From assembly GCF_004403985.1 (NCBI RefSeq), contig NZ_SOHL01000003.1, positions 135,212 to 199,211 on the forward strand: a stretch of 64,000 nucleotides of DNA. Direction: 5' to 3'. Under the pieces are notes generated by a model. The model had not been told where the DNA came from, did not search any database, and saw only the letters and a list, made by a program, of their open reading frames with translations. Numbering within the stretch: position 1 is the first letter of the stretch; the number at the start of each line of letters is the position of its first letter. Both the position numbers and the translations under genes were made by a program. Positions 1 through 12,663 of the stretch are shown piece after piece. Source of the stretch: Cryobacterium gelidum. Its GTDB lineage: Bacteria > Actinomycetota > Actinomycetes > Actinomycetales > Microbacteriaceae.

Positions 1-183
1 TCGGGCTCGACCGTGGAGGGAGTGAACACGAGTTCGTCCAATGATCCAACCGAAAGCGCAACCATCACACGCACCGACATGGTCGCCGAGTTCGGCGGGG
101 CGGCATCCGCGGGTGCCGCCCCTGATCAGCGGGACGACCCGTTCAACGGGACGAAGCATGCCGCCCGAAGCCCCACAGGGTAG
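1..183 (+). CDS. possible 3' end of an unknown coding sequence
   Basis: Frame 1 of the plus strand is open from the window edge to a TAG at 181-183, giving at least 60 residues rich in Ser, Thr, Asp, Gly and Ala. The other two plus frames close within about 45 bases. The composition looks like a disordered C-terminal tail. It would overlap the end of the convergent membrane-protein gene by about 40 bases, which argues against it. No family is recognised and the reading frame could be chance. Confidence 0.25.
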   Translation, partial: SGSTVEGVNTSSSNDPTESATITRTDMVAEFGGAASAGAAPDQRDDPFNGTKHAARSPTG

Positions 184-625
184 CGGCGACAACAACCCCG
201 TATGCCAGGTGCGGGGCGATGTCGCTGACCCAGTCTTTGGCGGTCCATATGCGAGGGTCGGTCACCCCGAGAACCGTCATCGGCACGTTGCCACCAATCA
301 GCGCGCCGACCGTGGCCGCCAGCCCGCTCACCACCGGCGCGGGTCGCCAACCGGCAGAGCGGAAGAGTCCGAGCAGTGCACCAACGCCCACGCCCACGAT
401 CACACCGGTCAACGGCCCGATGCCCGCGATCCGATTTTTTCTCACCTCGTCAGATCCAGGGATGGTGAGCTGCGCGACGTCGACAAGTTTCTCGACGGTG
501 GCCTGCGGAGTGGAGCTGGCCGGTCTGCCTTTGATCGCCATCCCGAGGTAGCTCACGGCGTTGAGCGCGGTGGTACCTGCCGCGCCAGCCGCCGCGCCGC
601 CCAAGAACCCACGGAGCAGGCTCAT
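143..625 (-). CDS. small Gly/Ala-rich membrane protein
   Basis: A 160-residue protein of unknown function. It starts MSLLRGFLGGAAAGAAGTTA and has several glycine- and alanine-rich hydrophobic stretches, near residues 5-30, 70-90, 100-120 and 140-155, so three or four membrane segments are likely. The ATG at 625 is chosen because conserved-looking sequence begins there and because the TGA of a 17-codon leader ORF with a strong ribosome site overlaps it as ATGA. A longer in-frame reading to 700 would lack its own ribosome site. It lies 217 bp downstream, on the same strand, of where ligA ends at 843. I cannot name a family. Confidence 0.6.
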   Translation of the reverse strand: MSLLRGFLGGAAAGAAGTTALNAVSYLGMAIKGRPASSTPQATVEKLVDVAQLTIPGSDEVRKNRIAGIGPLTGVIVGVGVGALLGLFRSAGWRPAPVVSGLAATVGALIGGNVPMTVLGVTDPRIWTAKDWVSDIAPHLAYGVVVAATLWGFGRHASSR

Positions 626-675
626 GGTCGACGAACGAGTTCGGCGAACAAATGGTAATCGCATGTGCTGGGCAT
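622..675 (-). CDS. 17-residue leader ORF coupled to the membrane protein gene
   Basis: The peptide MPSTCDYHLFAELVRRP starts at ATG 675 behind a near-perfect ribosome site (AAGGA, 681-685, 5 bases upstream). Its TGA at 622-624 overlaps the ATG of the next gene as ATGA. The downstream gene has no ribosome site of its own, so translation of this ORF may load it. Whether the peptide has any role is unknown. The same arrangement is seen before glgE. Confidence 0.45.
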   Translation of the reverse strand: MPSTCDYHLFAELVRRP

Positions 676-842
676 GGCACTCCTTCGAAAGAGGCGACAA
701 CGCATCGGCCTGACGTCGGTTTACACCGACAGCAGCCGCATTTCAAGAGGGCTGGCTAGAGCCGTCCACTACGAACAACGTCGGACGCTCGGTGCGCGGC
801 CGGTGAAATTTCACGCAAAACCCAGGAGACCTGTGCGGCAGC
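626..842. other. ligA 3' flank and leader of the membrane protein gene
   Basis: This 217-bp stretch holds the leader ORF at 622-675. The remaining part, up to the ligA stop at 843, shows no gene and no clear terminator hairpin. Confidence 0.5.
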
Positions 843-4416
<3,574 letters not shown>

Positions 4417-4454
4417 TCGACGAGTGTACGCGCCAGTGCCGGGCACGGCCAAGG

Positions 4455-5663
4455 TCAGCGCCCGGGCACCCGATCGGCCATGCCTGCAGCGAGCGCCTGG
4501 GCGTGCGCGGCCGGCAGGGCCGCGAGCAGCGCGTCGACGTCGGCGTCGGTCGAGGTGTGGCCGAGCGTGATGCGCAGCGCACCCCGCGATTCGATCTCAC
4601 TGCGCCCCATGGCGCGCAACACGTGGGACGGTTCGGGCACGCCGGCCTGGCAGGCCGAGCCGGTCGACACGGACACTCCGGCGGCGTCGAGCAGGAACAG
4701 GAGCGAGTCGCCCTCGCAGCCGGGAAAGCTGAAGTGCGCGTTGCCGGGTAACCGGTGGGCCGGGTCGCCGTTGAGTACAGCACTGGGCGCAACGCGGGCC
4801 ACACCGGCGATCACCCGGTCGCGCAGCGCCGACAGGCGCGCGGTGTCGACGCCGCGGACGGCCCCGCGCGGCACTGGTGACAGCTGCGTCGTGACAGCGG
4901 ATGCCGCCACCGCGAATGAGACCGCCGCCGCGACATCCTGGGTACCGCTGCGCACCTTGCGCTGTTGGCCACCGCCGTGAATGAGCGGTTCGACCGTTGT
5001 CGCCCGGCCGAGCACGAGCGCCCCAATGCCGACGGGACCACCGACCTTGTGCGCCGAGACACTCAGCGCCGATACTCCGGCGGCGGCGAGCGTGCGAAAG
5101 TCCACCGGGATGTAGCCGTAGGCGGCGACGGCGTCGACGTGCAGCGGAATGCCACTGGCCGCGGCGAGCGCCGCCACCTCGGCGACGGGTTCGATCGTGC
5201 CGACCTCATTGTTGGCCATGATCACGCTGACCAGCGCAATATCGGCAGGGTCACGCGCAATGGCTGCCGCAAGAGCGCCGAGGTCGATGCGGCCCAGGTC
5301 ATCGAGCGGAATCCACTCGACGATCGCCTTCTCGTGGTGCGCCAGCCACTCGACCGTGTCGAGGGTGGCATGATGTTCACCGCCGGGCACCAGGATGCGC
5401 CGGCGCGGGGCCCGTGCCCAGTACAGGCCCTTGATGCCGAGATTGATCGCCTCGGTGCCGCTGCCGGTGAAGACAACCTCGATCGGATCGCAGGCGAGAC
5501 TCGTGGCCACGATTTCGCGTGACTCTTCGAGCATCCGTTTCGCATTTTGGCCCTGGCTGTGCACCGATGCGGGGTTACCGACAACCCCCATCGCTTCGGC
5601 GTAGGCACGGATCGCGGCGGGAAGCATGGGCGTGTTCGCCGCATGGTCCAAGTAGACAACCAT
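4455..5663 (-). CDS. cysteine desulfurase (IscS/NifS family)
   Basis: A PLP enzyme of 402 residues that removes sulfur from cysteine to leave an enzyme persulfide for tRNA thiolation or Fe-S assembly. The PLP lysine is in SAHKVGGP (about 206) and the mobile catalytic cysteine in STGSACQAG (about 340). The N-terminal YLDHAAN motif and GSGTEAIN are typical. Position directly before mnmA suggests its sulfur goes to MnmA, as for IscS-like enzymes of other actinobacteria, with Fe-S use also possible. Upstream, TAAAAT at 5670-5675 sits 6 bases from the ATG, so the mRNA is probably leaderless. Confidence 0.93.
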   Translation of the reverse strand: MVVYLDHAANTPMLPAAIRAYAEAMGVVGNPASVHSQGQNAKRMLEESREIVATSLACDPIEVVFTGSGTEAINLGIKGLYWARAPRRRILVPGGEHHATLDTVEWLAHHEKAIVEWIPLDDLGRIDLGALAAAIARDPADIALVSVIMANNEVGTIEPVAEVAALAAASGIPLHVDAVAAYGYIPVDFRTLAAAGVSALSVSAHKVGGPVGIGALVLGRATTVEPLIHGGGQQRKVRSGTQDVAAAVSFAVAASAVTTQLSPVPRGAVRGVDTARLSALRDRVIAGVARVAPSAVLNGDPAHRLPGNAHFSFPGCEGDSLLFLLDAAGVSVSTGSACQAGVPEPSHVLRAMGRSEIESRGALRITLGHTSTDADVDALLAALPAAHAQALAAGMADRVPGR

Positions 5664-5669
5664 TCCGCT

Positions 5670-5675
5670 ATTTTA
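5670..5675 (-). promoter_or_regulatory. -10 element of a likely leaderless promoter for cysteine desulfurase
   Basis: On the minus strand TGTAAAAT forms an extended -10, and six bases separate it from the ATG at 5663. Transcription would begin at or next to the start codon. No Shine-Dalgarno sequence is present. No clear -35 is seen. Confidence 0.45.
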
Positions 5676-5719
5676 CAGCCGAGCGGAGGCCGGTGGTCGT
5701 CGCGCTCCCCGGCACTGAT

Positions 5720-5725
5720 TACTCT
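5720..5725 (+). promoter_or_regulatory. -10 element of a likely leaderless promoter for glgX
   Basis: TACTCT lies 7 bases before the glgX ATG (5733), and no ribosome site is visible. This spacing would place the transcript start at the ATG. It faces the cysteine desulfurase promoter across a 69-bp divergent gap. Confidence 0.35.
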
Positions 5726-5732
5726 TGAATCC

Positions 5733-7811
5733 ATGAGTTCCACCGATCCCCTGCGCAACCTCGGTGTGCGACTGACCAGCGCCGGCGGCGAACTACGCGT
5801 CTGGGCCGAACATGCCGATGCCATGGACCTGTGTCTGTTCGACGAGATCGACCCGAACTGGATCATCAAGAGCGTACCGATGACGCAGGATGTGCACGGC
5901 GTGTGGTCCGGTAAATCGCGCACGCTGTCGCCGGGGCGCCGCTACGGCATTCGTGTGTCGGGTCCGGCGAGCCCGAAGAATTCGTTTCATCCGGAGAAGA
6001 CCCTGATCGAACCGTATTCACGTGGTCTGGTTCGGGTCGGGGCCGGGCTGTGGCAGTCCTCGGTTGTCGATGACCATTTCGACTGGAACGGCAGCGAGAA
6101 ACCGGGCATTGCCCTGGACCACACCGTCGTGTACGAGGCACACGTGCGCGGCATCAGCCGGCTCAACCCGCTGGTTCCGCCCGCCCTGCGCGGAACCTAT
6201 GCCGGGCTCGCGCACGAATCGACCATCGCCTACCTGAAAGACCTCGGCGTGACCGCGGTCGAATTGTTGCCGGTGCAGGCGTTCGTCTCGGAACAACGCC
6301 TGATCAAACAGGGGCTGATCAACTACTGGGGTTACAACACCCTCAACTTCTTTGCGCCGCACGCCGACTACGCCACCCAGGCGGCCCAGTCCGCCGGGCC
6401 GGAAGCCGTGCTGCGCGAGTTCAAGGGCATGGTCAAGCTGTTGCACGAGGCGGGGCTCGAGGTAATCCTCGACGTGGTGTACAACCACACCGCCGAGGAG
6501 GGGCGCAACGGCCCGGTCACGAGCCTGCGCGGCATCGACAACGCCGCCTATTACCGGCAGGACGAGTCCGGCGCCTATATCGACGTGACCGGCTGCGGCA
6601 ACACGGTCAATTTCAGCCATGACGTGCCCCGGCGACTCGTGCTCGATTCCCTGCGCTACTGGGCCAACGATGTGCAGATCGACGGGTTCCGCTTCGATCT
6701 CGCCGCGACACTCGGCCGAGACGCCGGCGTGGTCTACGACCCGGAGCATCCGCTACTCACCCAGATTCGCGACGATCCCGAACTGGCCGGAGTGAAGCTC
6801 ATCGCGGAACCGTGGGATGTCGGCCAGGGCGGCTGGCAGACCGGCAACTTTCCGACCGGCTGGACGGAATGGAACGACCGCTACCGCGACCGCATGCGCG
6901 ACTTCTGGCTCTCCGATATGAAGAGCCTGCGATTGACCGGCTCGGCCAGCAGCGGCATCGGCCGATTCGCGACCCGCGTCGCGGGTTCGTCGAACACCTT
7001 CTCCGAGCGGCGCGGCCCGCTCGCTTCGCTCAACTTCATCACCGCACACGACGGGTTCACCCTCGCCGACCTGACCGCGTACGACACCAAGCACAATCTC
7101 GGCAACGGCGAGTCGAACCGCGACGGCACCGACAACAATAGTTCGTACAACCACGGAGTCGAGGGTCCGACCCGCGACGTGGCCATTCTGGCCACGCGGC
7201 GCAAGGCCATGCGCAACCTGCTCGGCACCCTGCTGCTCTCGGCCGGCATTCCCATGCTCACCGCCGGCGACGAGTTCGGGCGCAGTCAACGCGGTAACAA
7301 CAACGCCTACTGCCAGGACAGCGAGCTGACCTGGCTCAATTGGGACTTCGACGACTGGCAGCAGGACCTGCACCGGGTCACCCGCCGCCTGTTGCAGCTG
7401 CGCCGGGAAAATCCGGCACTGCGTCCGGTGCACTTTGGTCGGTTCGGCGAGACGACGCCGAGCGCCAGCCAGCTGGACTGGTACAACATCGCCGGTGAGG
7501 CTCTGACCGAAGACGCCTGGAATTCGCCGACCGAGCGCACCCTGCAGTACATTGCGGCGTCCACCCCCGAACACGAAGCCTTCAACCGCATCCTGCTCGT
7601 CGTGAACGCCCGAGAACAGGATGAGACGGTTACCCTGCCCGCGCACGAGGGAGTGGATGCCTACACGCTGCTCTGGGATTCCAGTCACGATGACCTGCGC
7701 GACTCGGTCATCGAACACGCGCCCGGCACTGCCCTGTTTGTGTCCGGCGCCTCGATGCAGCTGATGCGTGCGCACGGAGCGATCGCGCCCCGCCGTCCGC
7801 CGCTCGCCTGA
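5733..7811 (+). CDS. glgX: glycogen debranching enzyme GlgX
   Basis: GlgX hydrolyses alpha-1,6 branch points of glycogen limit dextrins left by the phosphorylase. The 692-residue protein has an N-terminal CBM48-like domain and a GH13 (isoamylase-type) barrel. Visible motifs are VYNHTAE, DGFRFDLA (catalytic aspartate), AEPWDVGQGG (catalytic glutamate region) and ITAHDGFTL. ATG 5733 (MSSTDPLRNLG) is the start that matches the family; the frame stays open further upstream only by running through the antisense of the desulfurase gene. Its convergent partner glgP makes the limit dextrins it uses. Confidence 0.94.
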   Translation: MSSTDPLRNLGVRLTSAGGELRVWAEHADAMDLCLFDEIDPNWIIKSVPMTQDVHGVWSGKSRTLSPGRRYGIRVSGPASPKNSFHPEKTLIEPYSRGLVRVGAGLWQSSVVDDHFDWNGSEKPGIALDHTVVYEAHVRGISRLNPLVPPALRGTYAGLAHESTIAYLKDLGVTAVELLPVQAFVSEQRLIKQGLINYWGYNTLNFFAPHADYATQAAQSAGPEAVLREFKGMVKLLHEAGLEVILDVVYNHTAEEGRNGPVTSLRGIDNAAYYRQDESGAYIDVTGCGNTVNFSHDVPRRLVLDSLRYWANDVQIDGFRFDLAATLGRDAGVVYDPEHPLLTQIRDDPELAGVKLIAEPWDVGQGGWQTGNFPTGWTEWNDRYRDRMRDFWLSDMKSLRLTGSASSGIGRFATRVAGSSNTFSERRGPLASLNFITAHDGFTLADLTAYDTKHNLGNGESNRDGTDNNSSYNHGVEGPTRDVAILATRRKAMRNLLGTLLLSAGIPMLTAGDEFGRSQRGNNNAYCQDSELTWLNWDFDDWQQDLHRVTRRLLQLRRENPALRPVHFGRFGETTPSASQLDWYNIAGEALTEDAWNSPTERTLQYIAASTPEHEAFNRILLVVNAREQDETVTLPAHEGVDAYTLLWDSSHDDLRDSVIEHAPGTALFVSGASMQLMRAHGAIAPRRPPLA

Positions 7812-7839
7812 TTTGCCAGGTCGCCGCCGTCGAACTTGA

Positions 7840-7868
7840 ACGGCGCCGTCGAAACCGGACGGCGCCGT
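7840..7868. terminator. GC-rich inverted repeat between glgX and glgP
   Basis: ACGGCGCCGT occurs twice (7840-7849 and 7859-7868). Each copy is its own palindrome, so the pair can form a 10-bp stem with a 9-base loop. It lies between the convergent stops of glgX and glgP and may end transcription from both sides. There is no T-run, so this is inferred. Confidence 0.5.
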
Positions 7869-7873
7869 CTCGA

Positions 7874-10441
7874 CTAGTTCGCGACCGCGACGAGACCCAT
7901 TTCGGCCGGGCTGATCAGCAGGTCATTCCGGGGAACGACGCGAACGGTATAGCCGAAGGTGCCGGCCCGGTCGAGTTCGACCGTTCCCGTGAACAGGGTG
8001 GCCTCGCCGGCTGGGGCTTCTGTTAGCGGAGCCGGCTTGAGCGCCTGAATGGCCACATCCCGTAGCTCGTCGGTGCCGAGGCTCTTGCCGTAGACCACCT
8101 CGACGGTCACGTCCTCGGCCGAGAGCCCGCCGAGCTGCACGTGCGCGCGCAGGTGCAGGTCATCGCCCACTTCCGGAACCGAGGAGACGCCGCCGGATTC
8201 GACGTGGGTCACCGCGATCTGCGGCCAGGCCGAAACGATTCGCCCCTTCCACGCCGCCAGTTCGCGAGCCGCACGGTAGTTGTTGGCCGACATCAGCGCT
8301 TCGTAGTGCCCGGCCGGGCGGTACAGGCGCTGCACATACTCACTCACCATGCGGTCAGCGGACAGTTCCGGTGACAAGGTGGCGAGGGTGTGACGAATGT
8401 TGGACACCCAGCGTTCGGGCACGTCATCGTCGTTGCGTTCGTAAAAGGTCGGTGCTACCTGATGTTCGATCAGGTCGTAGAGTGCCTCGGCTTCGAGCCG
8501 GTCACGTTCGGCGGCGTCGCCGGCCGAATCGGCCGATGGAATCGCCCAGCCATTCTTGCCGTCGTAGTATTCCGGCCACCAGCCGTCGAGGATCGACAGG
8601 TTGAGCGCGCCGTTGAGTGCAGCTTTCATGCCGCTGGTACCGCAGGCCTCGAGCGGGCGCAGCGGATTGTTGAGCCAGACGTCCGTTCCCGGATACATCA
8701 GCTGGGCCATGGCAATGTTGTAATCGGGCAGAAAAGCGATGCGGGTGCGCAGTTCGGGGTCGGCGGCGAACTGCACGATCTTCTGGATCAACCGTTTGCC
8801 CTCTTCATCGGCGGGGTGGGACTTGCCGGCGATGACGATCTGAATCGGATGCTCCGGGTGCAGCAGGAGGGCACGCAGGCGTCCCGGATCATGCAGCATC
8901 AAAGTGAGGCGCTTGTAGGTGGGAACGCGACGGGCGAACCCGATGGTCAACACGTTCGGGTCGAACACCCGGCCGATCCAGGCCGGCGGGATGCTGCCTG
9001 GATTCTGGTCGCGCCAGGCGCCCAGCAGCCGGCGGCGGGCATCCTCGACGAATTGCAGGCGCATCCGCCCGCGCACCGACCACAGGTCCTGGTCGGACAC
9101 CGCAGGGGAGGCCCACTTAGCCGTCGACGTGTCACTCGTGCCGAGCTTGTCCTGCGCGAGGCTCTTGAGCGCCGGGTCGGTCCAGCTTTGGGCGTGCACA
9201 CCGTTCGTGATCGACGTGATCGGCACATCCGCTGAATCAAAGCCAGGCCAGAGGCCGTTGAACATGCGGCGGCTGACCTCGCCGTGCAGGGTGGAAACAC
9301 CATTGGCGTGCTGGCCGAGGCGCAACCCCATGATGGCCATGTTGAACACCTCGGAGGAGCCTCCGGCATAACTTTCCGCGCCGAGCGCGAGCAGGTCTTC
9401 CACGTCGACACCCGGCAGCAGATCGGTGCCGAAGTAGCGACGCACGAGTGAACGCTCAAACCGGTCGATGCCGGCGGCGACCGGGGTGTGCGTGGTGAAG
9501 ACGGTTCCGGCGCGGGCCACCTGCAGAGCTTCCTGAAAGTTCAGGCCTTCACCGATCAGGCTGGAGATGCGCTCGAGGCCGAGGAACCCGGCGTGGCCCT
9601 CGTTGGTGTGGAACACCTCGGGCTCGGGCAGCCCGTGCAGCGAACTCCACAGTTTCACGGCGCGGGCGCCGCCGATACCCAGGAGTAGCTCCTGCAGCAA
9701 TCGGTGTTCGCCGCCGCCGCCGTACAGGCGGTCCGTGACCAGGCGCAGGTCGTCGGCGTTTTCAGGAATGTCGGCATCGAGCAGGAGCAGGCGCACGCGA
9801 CCCACCTTTGCCTGCCAGACCCGGGCATGCAGGGTGCGGTCGTCTGGCAGGGCGAGCGACACCTGAACGGCTGAGCCGTCGGCGCGGCGCAGTACGGCCA
9901 GCGGCAGCCCGTCGGGGTCGAGCAGGGGGTAGCTTTCCATCTGCCACCCGTCGGGCGAGATGGCCTGGCTGAAGTAGCCGGCGCGGTAGAACAGGCCGAC
10001 GCCGACGAGCGGAAGGCCGAGGTCGGAGGCGCTCTTGAGGTGGTCACCGGCCAGAATACCCAGCCCGCCGGAATACTGCGGGAGGGCGGCGGCGATGCCG
10101 AATTCCGGTGAGAAATACGCGATCGCGGCGGGTTTTTCGCCCTCGATCCCCTGGTACCAGCGTGGCTGTTCGAGATAGTCGCGCAGCGCGTCGCGCGTGG
10201 CATTGACCTCGGCAACGTAGTCGTGATTCTGCGCCAGCTCATCGAGCCGGCGCGGATCCACAGCACCAAGCAGGGCGACGGGATCAGTTCCGATCTCGCG
10301 CCACAGCTCAGGGGCGATGCGCTCGAACAGCTGCCGGGTGGGCTCATGCCACGACCAGCGAAGATTGCCGGCAAGCTCCTCAAGGGCCGCGAGAGGCTCG
10401 GGAAGAACGGCACGGACGGTAAATTTGCGGATGGCCTTCAC
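7874..10441 (-). CDS. glgP: alpha-glucan (glycogen) phosphorylase
   Basis: GlgP releases glucose-1-phosphate from non-reducing ends of alpha-1,4-glucans by phosphorolysis, using PLP. The 855-residue protein begins VKAIRKFTVRAVLPEPL, as in the actinobacterial GT35 subfamily, so the GTG at 10441 is chosen over the longer open frame. The PLP lysine sits in CGTSGMKAALNGALNLS, followed by DGWW. It belongs to the short bacterial/archaeal-type phosphorylases rather than the animal-like MalP type. It is transcribed divergently from glgE across about 180 bp, so the two may share regulation. It converges on glgX. Confidence 0.93.
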   Translation of the reverse strand: MKAIRKFTVRAVLPEPLAALEELAGNLRWSWHEPTRQLFERIAPELWREIGTDPVALLGAVDPRRLDELAQNHDYVAEVNATRDALRDYLEQPRWYQGIEGEKPAAIAYFSPEFGIAAALPQYSGGLGILAGDHLKSASDLGLPLVGVGLFYRAGYFSQAISPDGWQMESYPLLDPDGLPLAVLRRADGSAVQVSLALPDDRTLHARVWQAKVGRVRLLLLDADIPENADDLRLVTDRLYGGGGEHRLLQELLLGIGGARAVKLWSSLHGLPEPEVFHTNEGHAGFLGLERISSLIGEGLNFQEALQVARAGTVFTTHTPVAAGIDRFERSLVRRYFGTDLLPGVDVEDLLALGAESYAGGSSEVFNMAIMGLRLGQHANGVSTLHGEVSRRMFNGLWPGFDSADVPITSITNGVHAQSWTDPALKSLAQDKLGTSDTSTAKWASPAVSDQDLWSVRGRMRLQFVEDARRRLLGAWRDQNPGSIPPAWIGRVFDPNVLTIGFARRVPTYKRLTLMLHDPGRLRALLLHPEHPIQIVIAGKSHPADEEGKRLIQKIVQFAADPELRTRIAFLPDYNIAMAQLMYPGTDVWLNNPLRPLEACGTSGMKAALNGALNLSILDGWWPEYYDGKNGWAIPSADSAGDAAERDRLEAEALYDLIEHQVAPTFYERNDDDVPERWVSNIRHTLATLSPELSADRMVSEYVQRLYRPAGHYEALMSANNYRAARELAAWKGRIVSAWPQIAVTHVESGGVSSVPEVGDDLHLRAHVQLGGLSAEDVTVEVVYGKSLGTDELRDVAIQALKPAPLTEAPAGEATLFTGTVELDRAGTFGYTVRVVPRNDLLISPAEMGLVAVAN

Positions 10442-10522
10442 GAGGTCAACCTTAGGGGTGCCGCATGTCGAATATGAAACACCTCGACCACGCGCGGGCA
10501 AGCCTGATAGAAGGGGAGCGCC
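10442..10522. promoter_or_regulatory. divergent control region between glgP and the glgE leader
   Basis: This 81-bp gap must hold the promoters for glgP (minus) and glgE (plus). I cannot name clear -35/-10 pairs. A strong ribosome site (AAGGGGAG, 10512-10519) ends it on the glgE side. Confidence 0.4.
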
Positions 10523-10627
10523 ATGGCCGCTGTTCACGCTACGGTCGTGGTGTGGCCAAGACAGCAGCGAAAAAGACGATCCAGCCGACAGTACCGAGCG
10601 GCTCCCCTGTCGACGCGTCCATCATGA
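10523..10627 (+). CDS. 34-residue leader ORF overlapping the glgE start
   Basis: ATG 10523 follows the strong ribosome site AAGGGGAG and opens a 34-codon frame encoding an Arg- and Ser-rich peptide that starts MAAVHATVVVWPRQQRKRR. Its TGA (10625-10627) overlaps the glgE ATG (10624) as ATGA. The glgE start itself has no ribosome site, so coupled translation is likely. A sequencing or natural frameshift joining this start to GlgE is the alternative. Confidence 0.45.
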   Translation: MAAVHATVVVWPRQQRKRRSSRQYRAAPLSTRPS

Positions 10628-12663
10628 CGCCGACCGACACGGTACCGAACCACCGGAGCAGCGCATCGGTCGGCCGTATTCCCCTGCTCGACCTCTCGCC
10701 CCAGCTGAACGACAATCTCTGGCCAGCCCGCGCCTTCGTCGGTGAAGTTGTGCCGTTCGCAGCGACCGCTTTTCGCGAGGGACACGACCTCATCGGTGTC
10801 GACCTGCAGCTCACGGCGCCGGATGGCAGCACGACGCGGCATCCGATGGTGCTCGAGGCTGACGGATCCGACCGCTATGGCACACAGGCGCAGCTCGGCG
10901 CCGCGGGCCACTGGCGGTATCGCGTGCGCGCCTACGCCGACGACTTCGCCACCTGGGAACACAACGCTGCTATCAAGATTCCGGCCGGCATCGACGTGGA
11001 ACTCATGTTCACCATCGGCGGCGCGCTCCTGGCCCAGGCTGGCATCGACAAGGCCCGCCCGCTCGCCGCACGCCGCCTGTTCAAGGCGGCCGCAGCCACC
11101 CTCGCCGATACCGGCAAGTCGGCCACTGAGCGTTTTCTCGCAGTGGCGGATGCCGCCCTGCTGCAGGTCATCGCGGTCCAGCCGCTTGCCGGGCTGGCGT
11201 CCATCTCGGCGGAACGCACCATCATCGTCGAACGTGCCAGGGCCGGGGTCGGCTCCTGGTATGAGTTCTTTCCGCGTTCGGAAGGCGCCGTGCGGCGCGC
11301 CGACGGCACCTGGCAGAGCGGAACCTTCCGCACCGCGGCCAAGCGTCTGCCCGCCGTAGCCGCCATGGGCTTCGACGTGCTCTATCTGCCGCCGATTCAC
11401 CCTATCGGGCAGGCTTTCCGCAAGGGTCCGAACAATTCGCTCACCGTCGCACTCGGTGACCCGGGCTCGCCCTGGGCGATCGGCTCGGCCGACGGAGGCC
11501 ATGACGCCATCCACCCGGACCTCGGCACGGTGGCCGATTTCAGCTTCTTCCTGAAAGAGGCCGCCTCTCTCGGCATTGAAATCGCCCTGGACTTCGCACT
11601 GCAGGCCTCCCCCGACCATCCCTGGGTAGAGGAGCACCCCGACTGGTTCACGACCCTGCCCGATGGCACCATCGCCTACGCCGAGAACCCGCCGAAAAAA
11701 TATCAGGACATCTACCCGATCAATTTTGACAACGACCCCGCCGGTATCCGTGCGGAGGCACTACGTCTGCTGCGCTACTGGATCAGTCTCGGCGTGCGCA
11801 TCTTTCGGGTGGACAACCCGCACACCAAGCCGCTCGACTTCTGGGAATGGCTGCTCAAGGAGGTCAACCAGACCGACCCCGACGTGGTCTTTCTCGCCGA
11901 GGCCTTCACCCGGCCGGCCCTCATGCAGGCGCTCGGCAAGGTCGGTTTTCAGCAGTCGTACACGTATTTCACCTGGCGCAACACGAAAACCGAGCTGGAG
12001 GAGTTCTTCGACGGTCTCGCCACCGATACTCCGGATTTTCTCCGCCCGAACCTGTTCGTGAACACCCCTGATATTCTCACCGAGTACCTGCAATTCGGCG
12101 GCCCGGCAGCGTTCAAGATTCGGGCGGCGCTGGCCGCGACGGCGGCGCCGAGCTGGGGTGTCTACGCCGGTTTCGACCTTTTTGAGAACGTCGCCCGGCT
12201 GGGTGCCGAAGAGAGCATCGACAATGAGAAGTACGAGTACCGGCCGCGCGACTGGAGCAAGGCTGAGGAACTGGGCGAGTCCCTCGCCCCGTACCTGACG
12301 TTGCTCAACCGCATCCGGAACGAGCATCCGGCGCTGGGGCAGCTGCGCAATCTGGATATCCACAGCAGTGACGACGACTCGATCCTCGTATACAGCAAGT
12401 ACCTCGACGCCGCGTTCACCGGCACCGGGCAAGCGGATGCCCTGATCATCGTCGCCAACGTCGACCCGCACTCCGTGCGCCAGACGGTTGTTCACCTCGA
12501 CGTGACCCGCTTCGGCATTGCTCGCGGCGATACCTTCGACGCGCATGACCTCGTGTCGGGCGTCACCTGGACCTGGTCGGCCGACAACTTCGTGCGGCTC
12601 GATGCCTTCACCGAGCCGGTGCATATCCTGCACGTCACCCCCCACGATCCGGGCCGCGCATGA
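10624..12663 (+). CDS. glgE: alpha-1,4-glucan:maltose-1-phosphate maltosyltransferase
   Basis: GlgE transfers maltosyl units from alpha-maltose-1-phosphate to growing alpha-1,4-glucan. The 679-residue protein has the N-terminal domain beginning VGRIPLLDLSP and a GH13_3 barrel. FRVDNPHTKP carries the expected catalytic aspartate and FLAEAFTRP the general acid. The ATG at 10624 leaves about 15 residues before the conserved VGRIP; a longer frame with GTG 10552 is possible. It overlaps glgB by 4 bp (ATGA), the usual glgE-glgB pairing. The genes that make its substrate (treS, pep2/mak) are not in the window. Confidence 0.93.
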   Translation: MTPTDTVPNHRSSASVGRIPLLDLSPQLNDNLWPARAFVGEVVPFAATAFREGHDLIGVDLQLTAPDGSTTRHPMVLEADGSDRYGTQAQLGAAGHWRYRVRAYADDFATWEHNAAIKIPAGIDVELMFTIGGALLAQAGIDKARPLAARRLFKAAAATLADTGKSATERFLAVADAALLQVIAVQPLAGLASISAERTIIVERARAGVGSWYEFFPRSEGAVRRADGTWQSGTFRTAAKRLPAVAAMGFDVLYLPPIHPIGQAFRKGPNNSLTVALGDPGSPWAIGSADGGHDAIHPDLGTVADFSFFLKEAASLGIEIALDFALQASPDHPWVEEHPDWFTTLPDGTIAYAENPPKKYQDIYPINFDNDPAGIRAEALRLLRYWISLGVRIFRVDNPHTKPLDFWEWLLKEVNQTDPDVVFLAEAFTRPALMQALGKVGFQQSYTYFTWRNTKTELEEFFDGLATDTPDFLRPNLFVNTPDILTEYLQFGGPAAFKIRAALAATAAPSWGVYAGFDLFENVARLGAEESIDNEKYEYRPRDWSKAEELGESLAPYLTLLNRIRNEHPALGQLRNLDIHSSDDDSILVYSKYLDAAFTGTGQADALIIVANVDPHSVRQTVVHLDVTRFGIARGDTFDAHDLVSGVTWTWSADNFVRLDAFTEPVHILHVTPHDPGRA

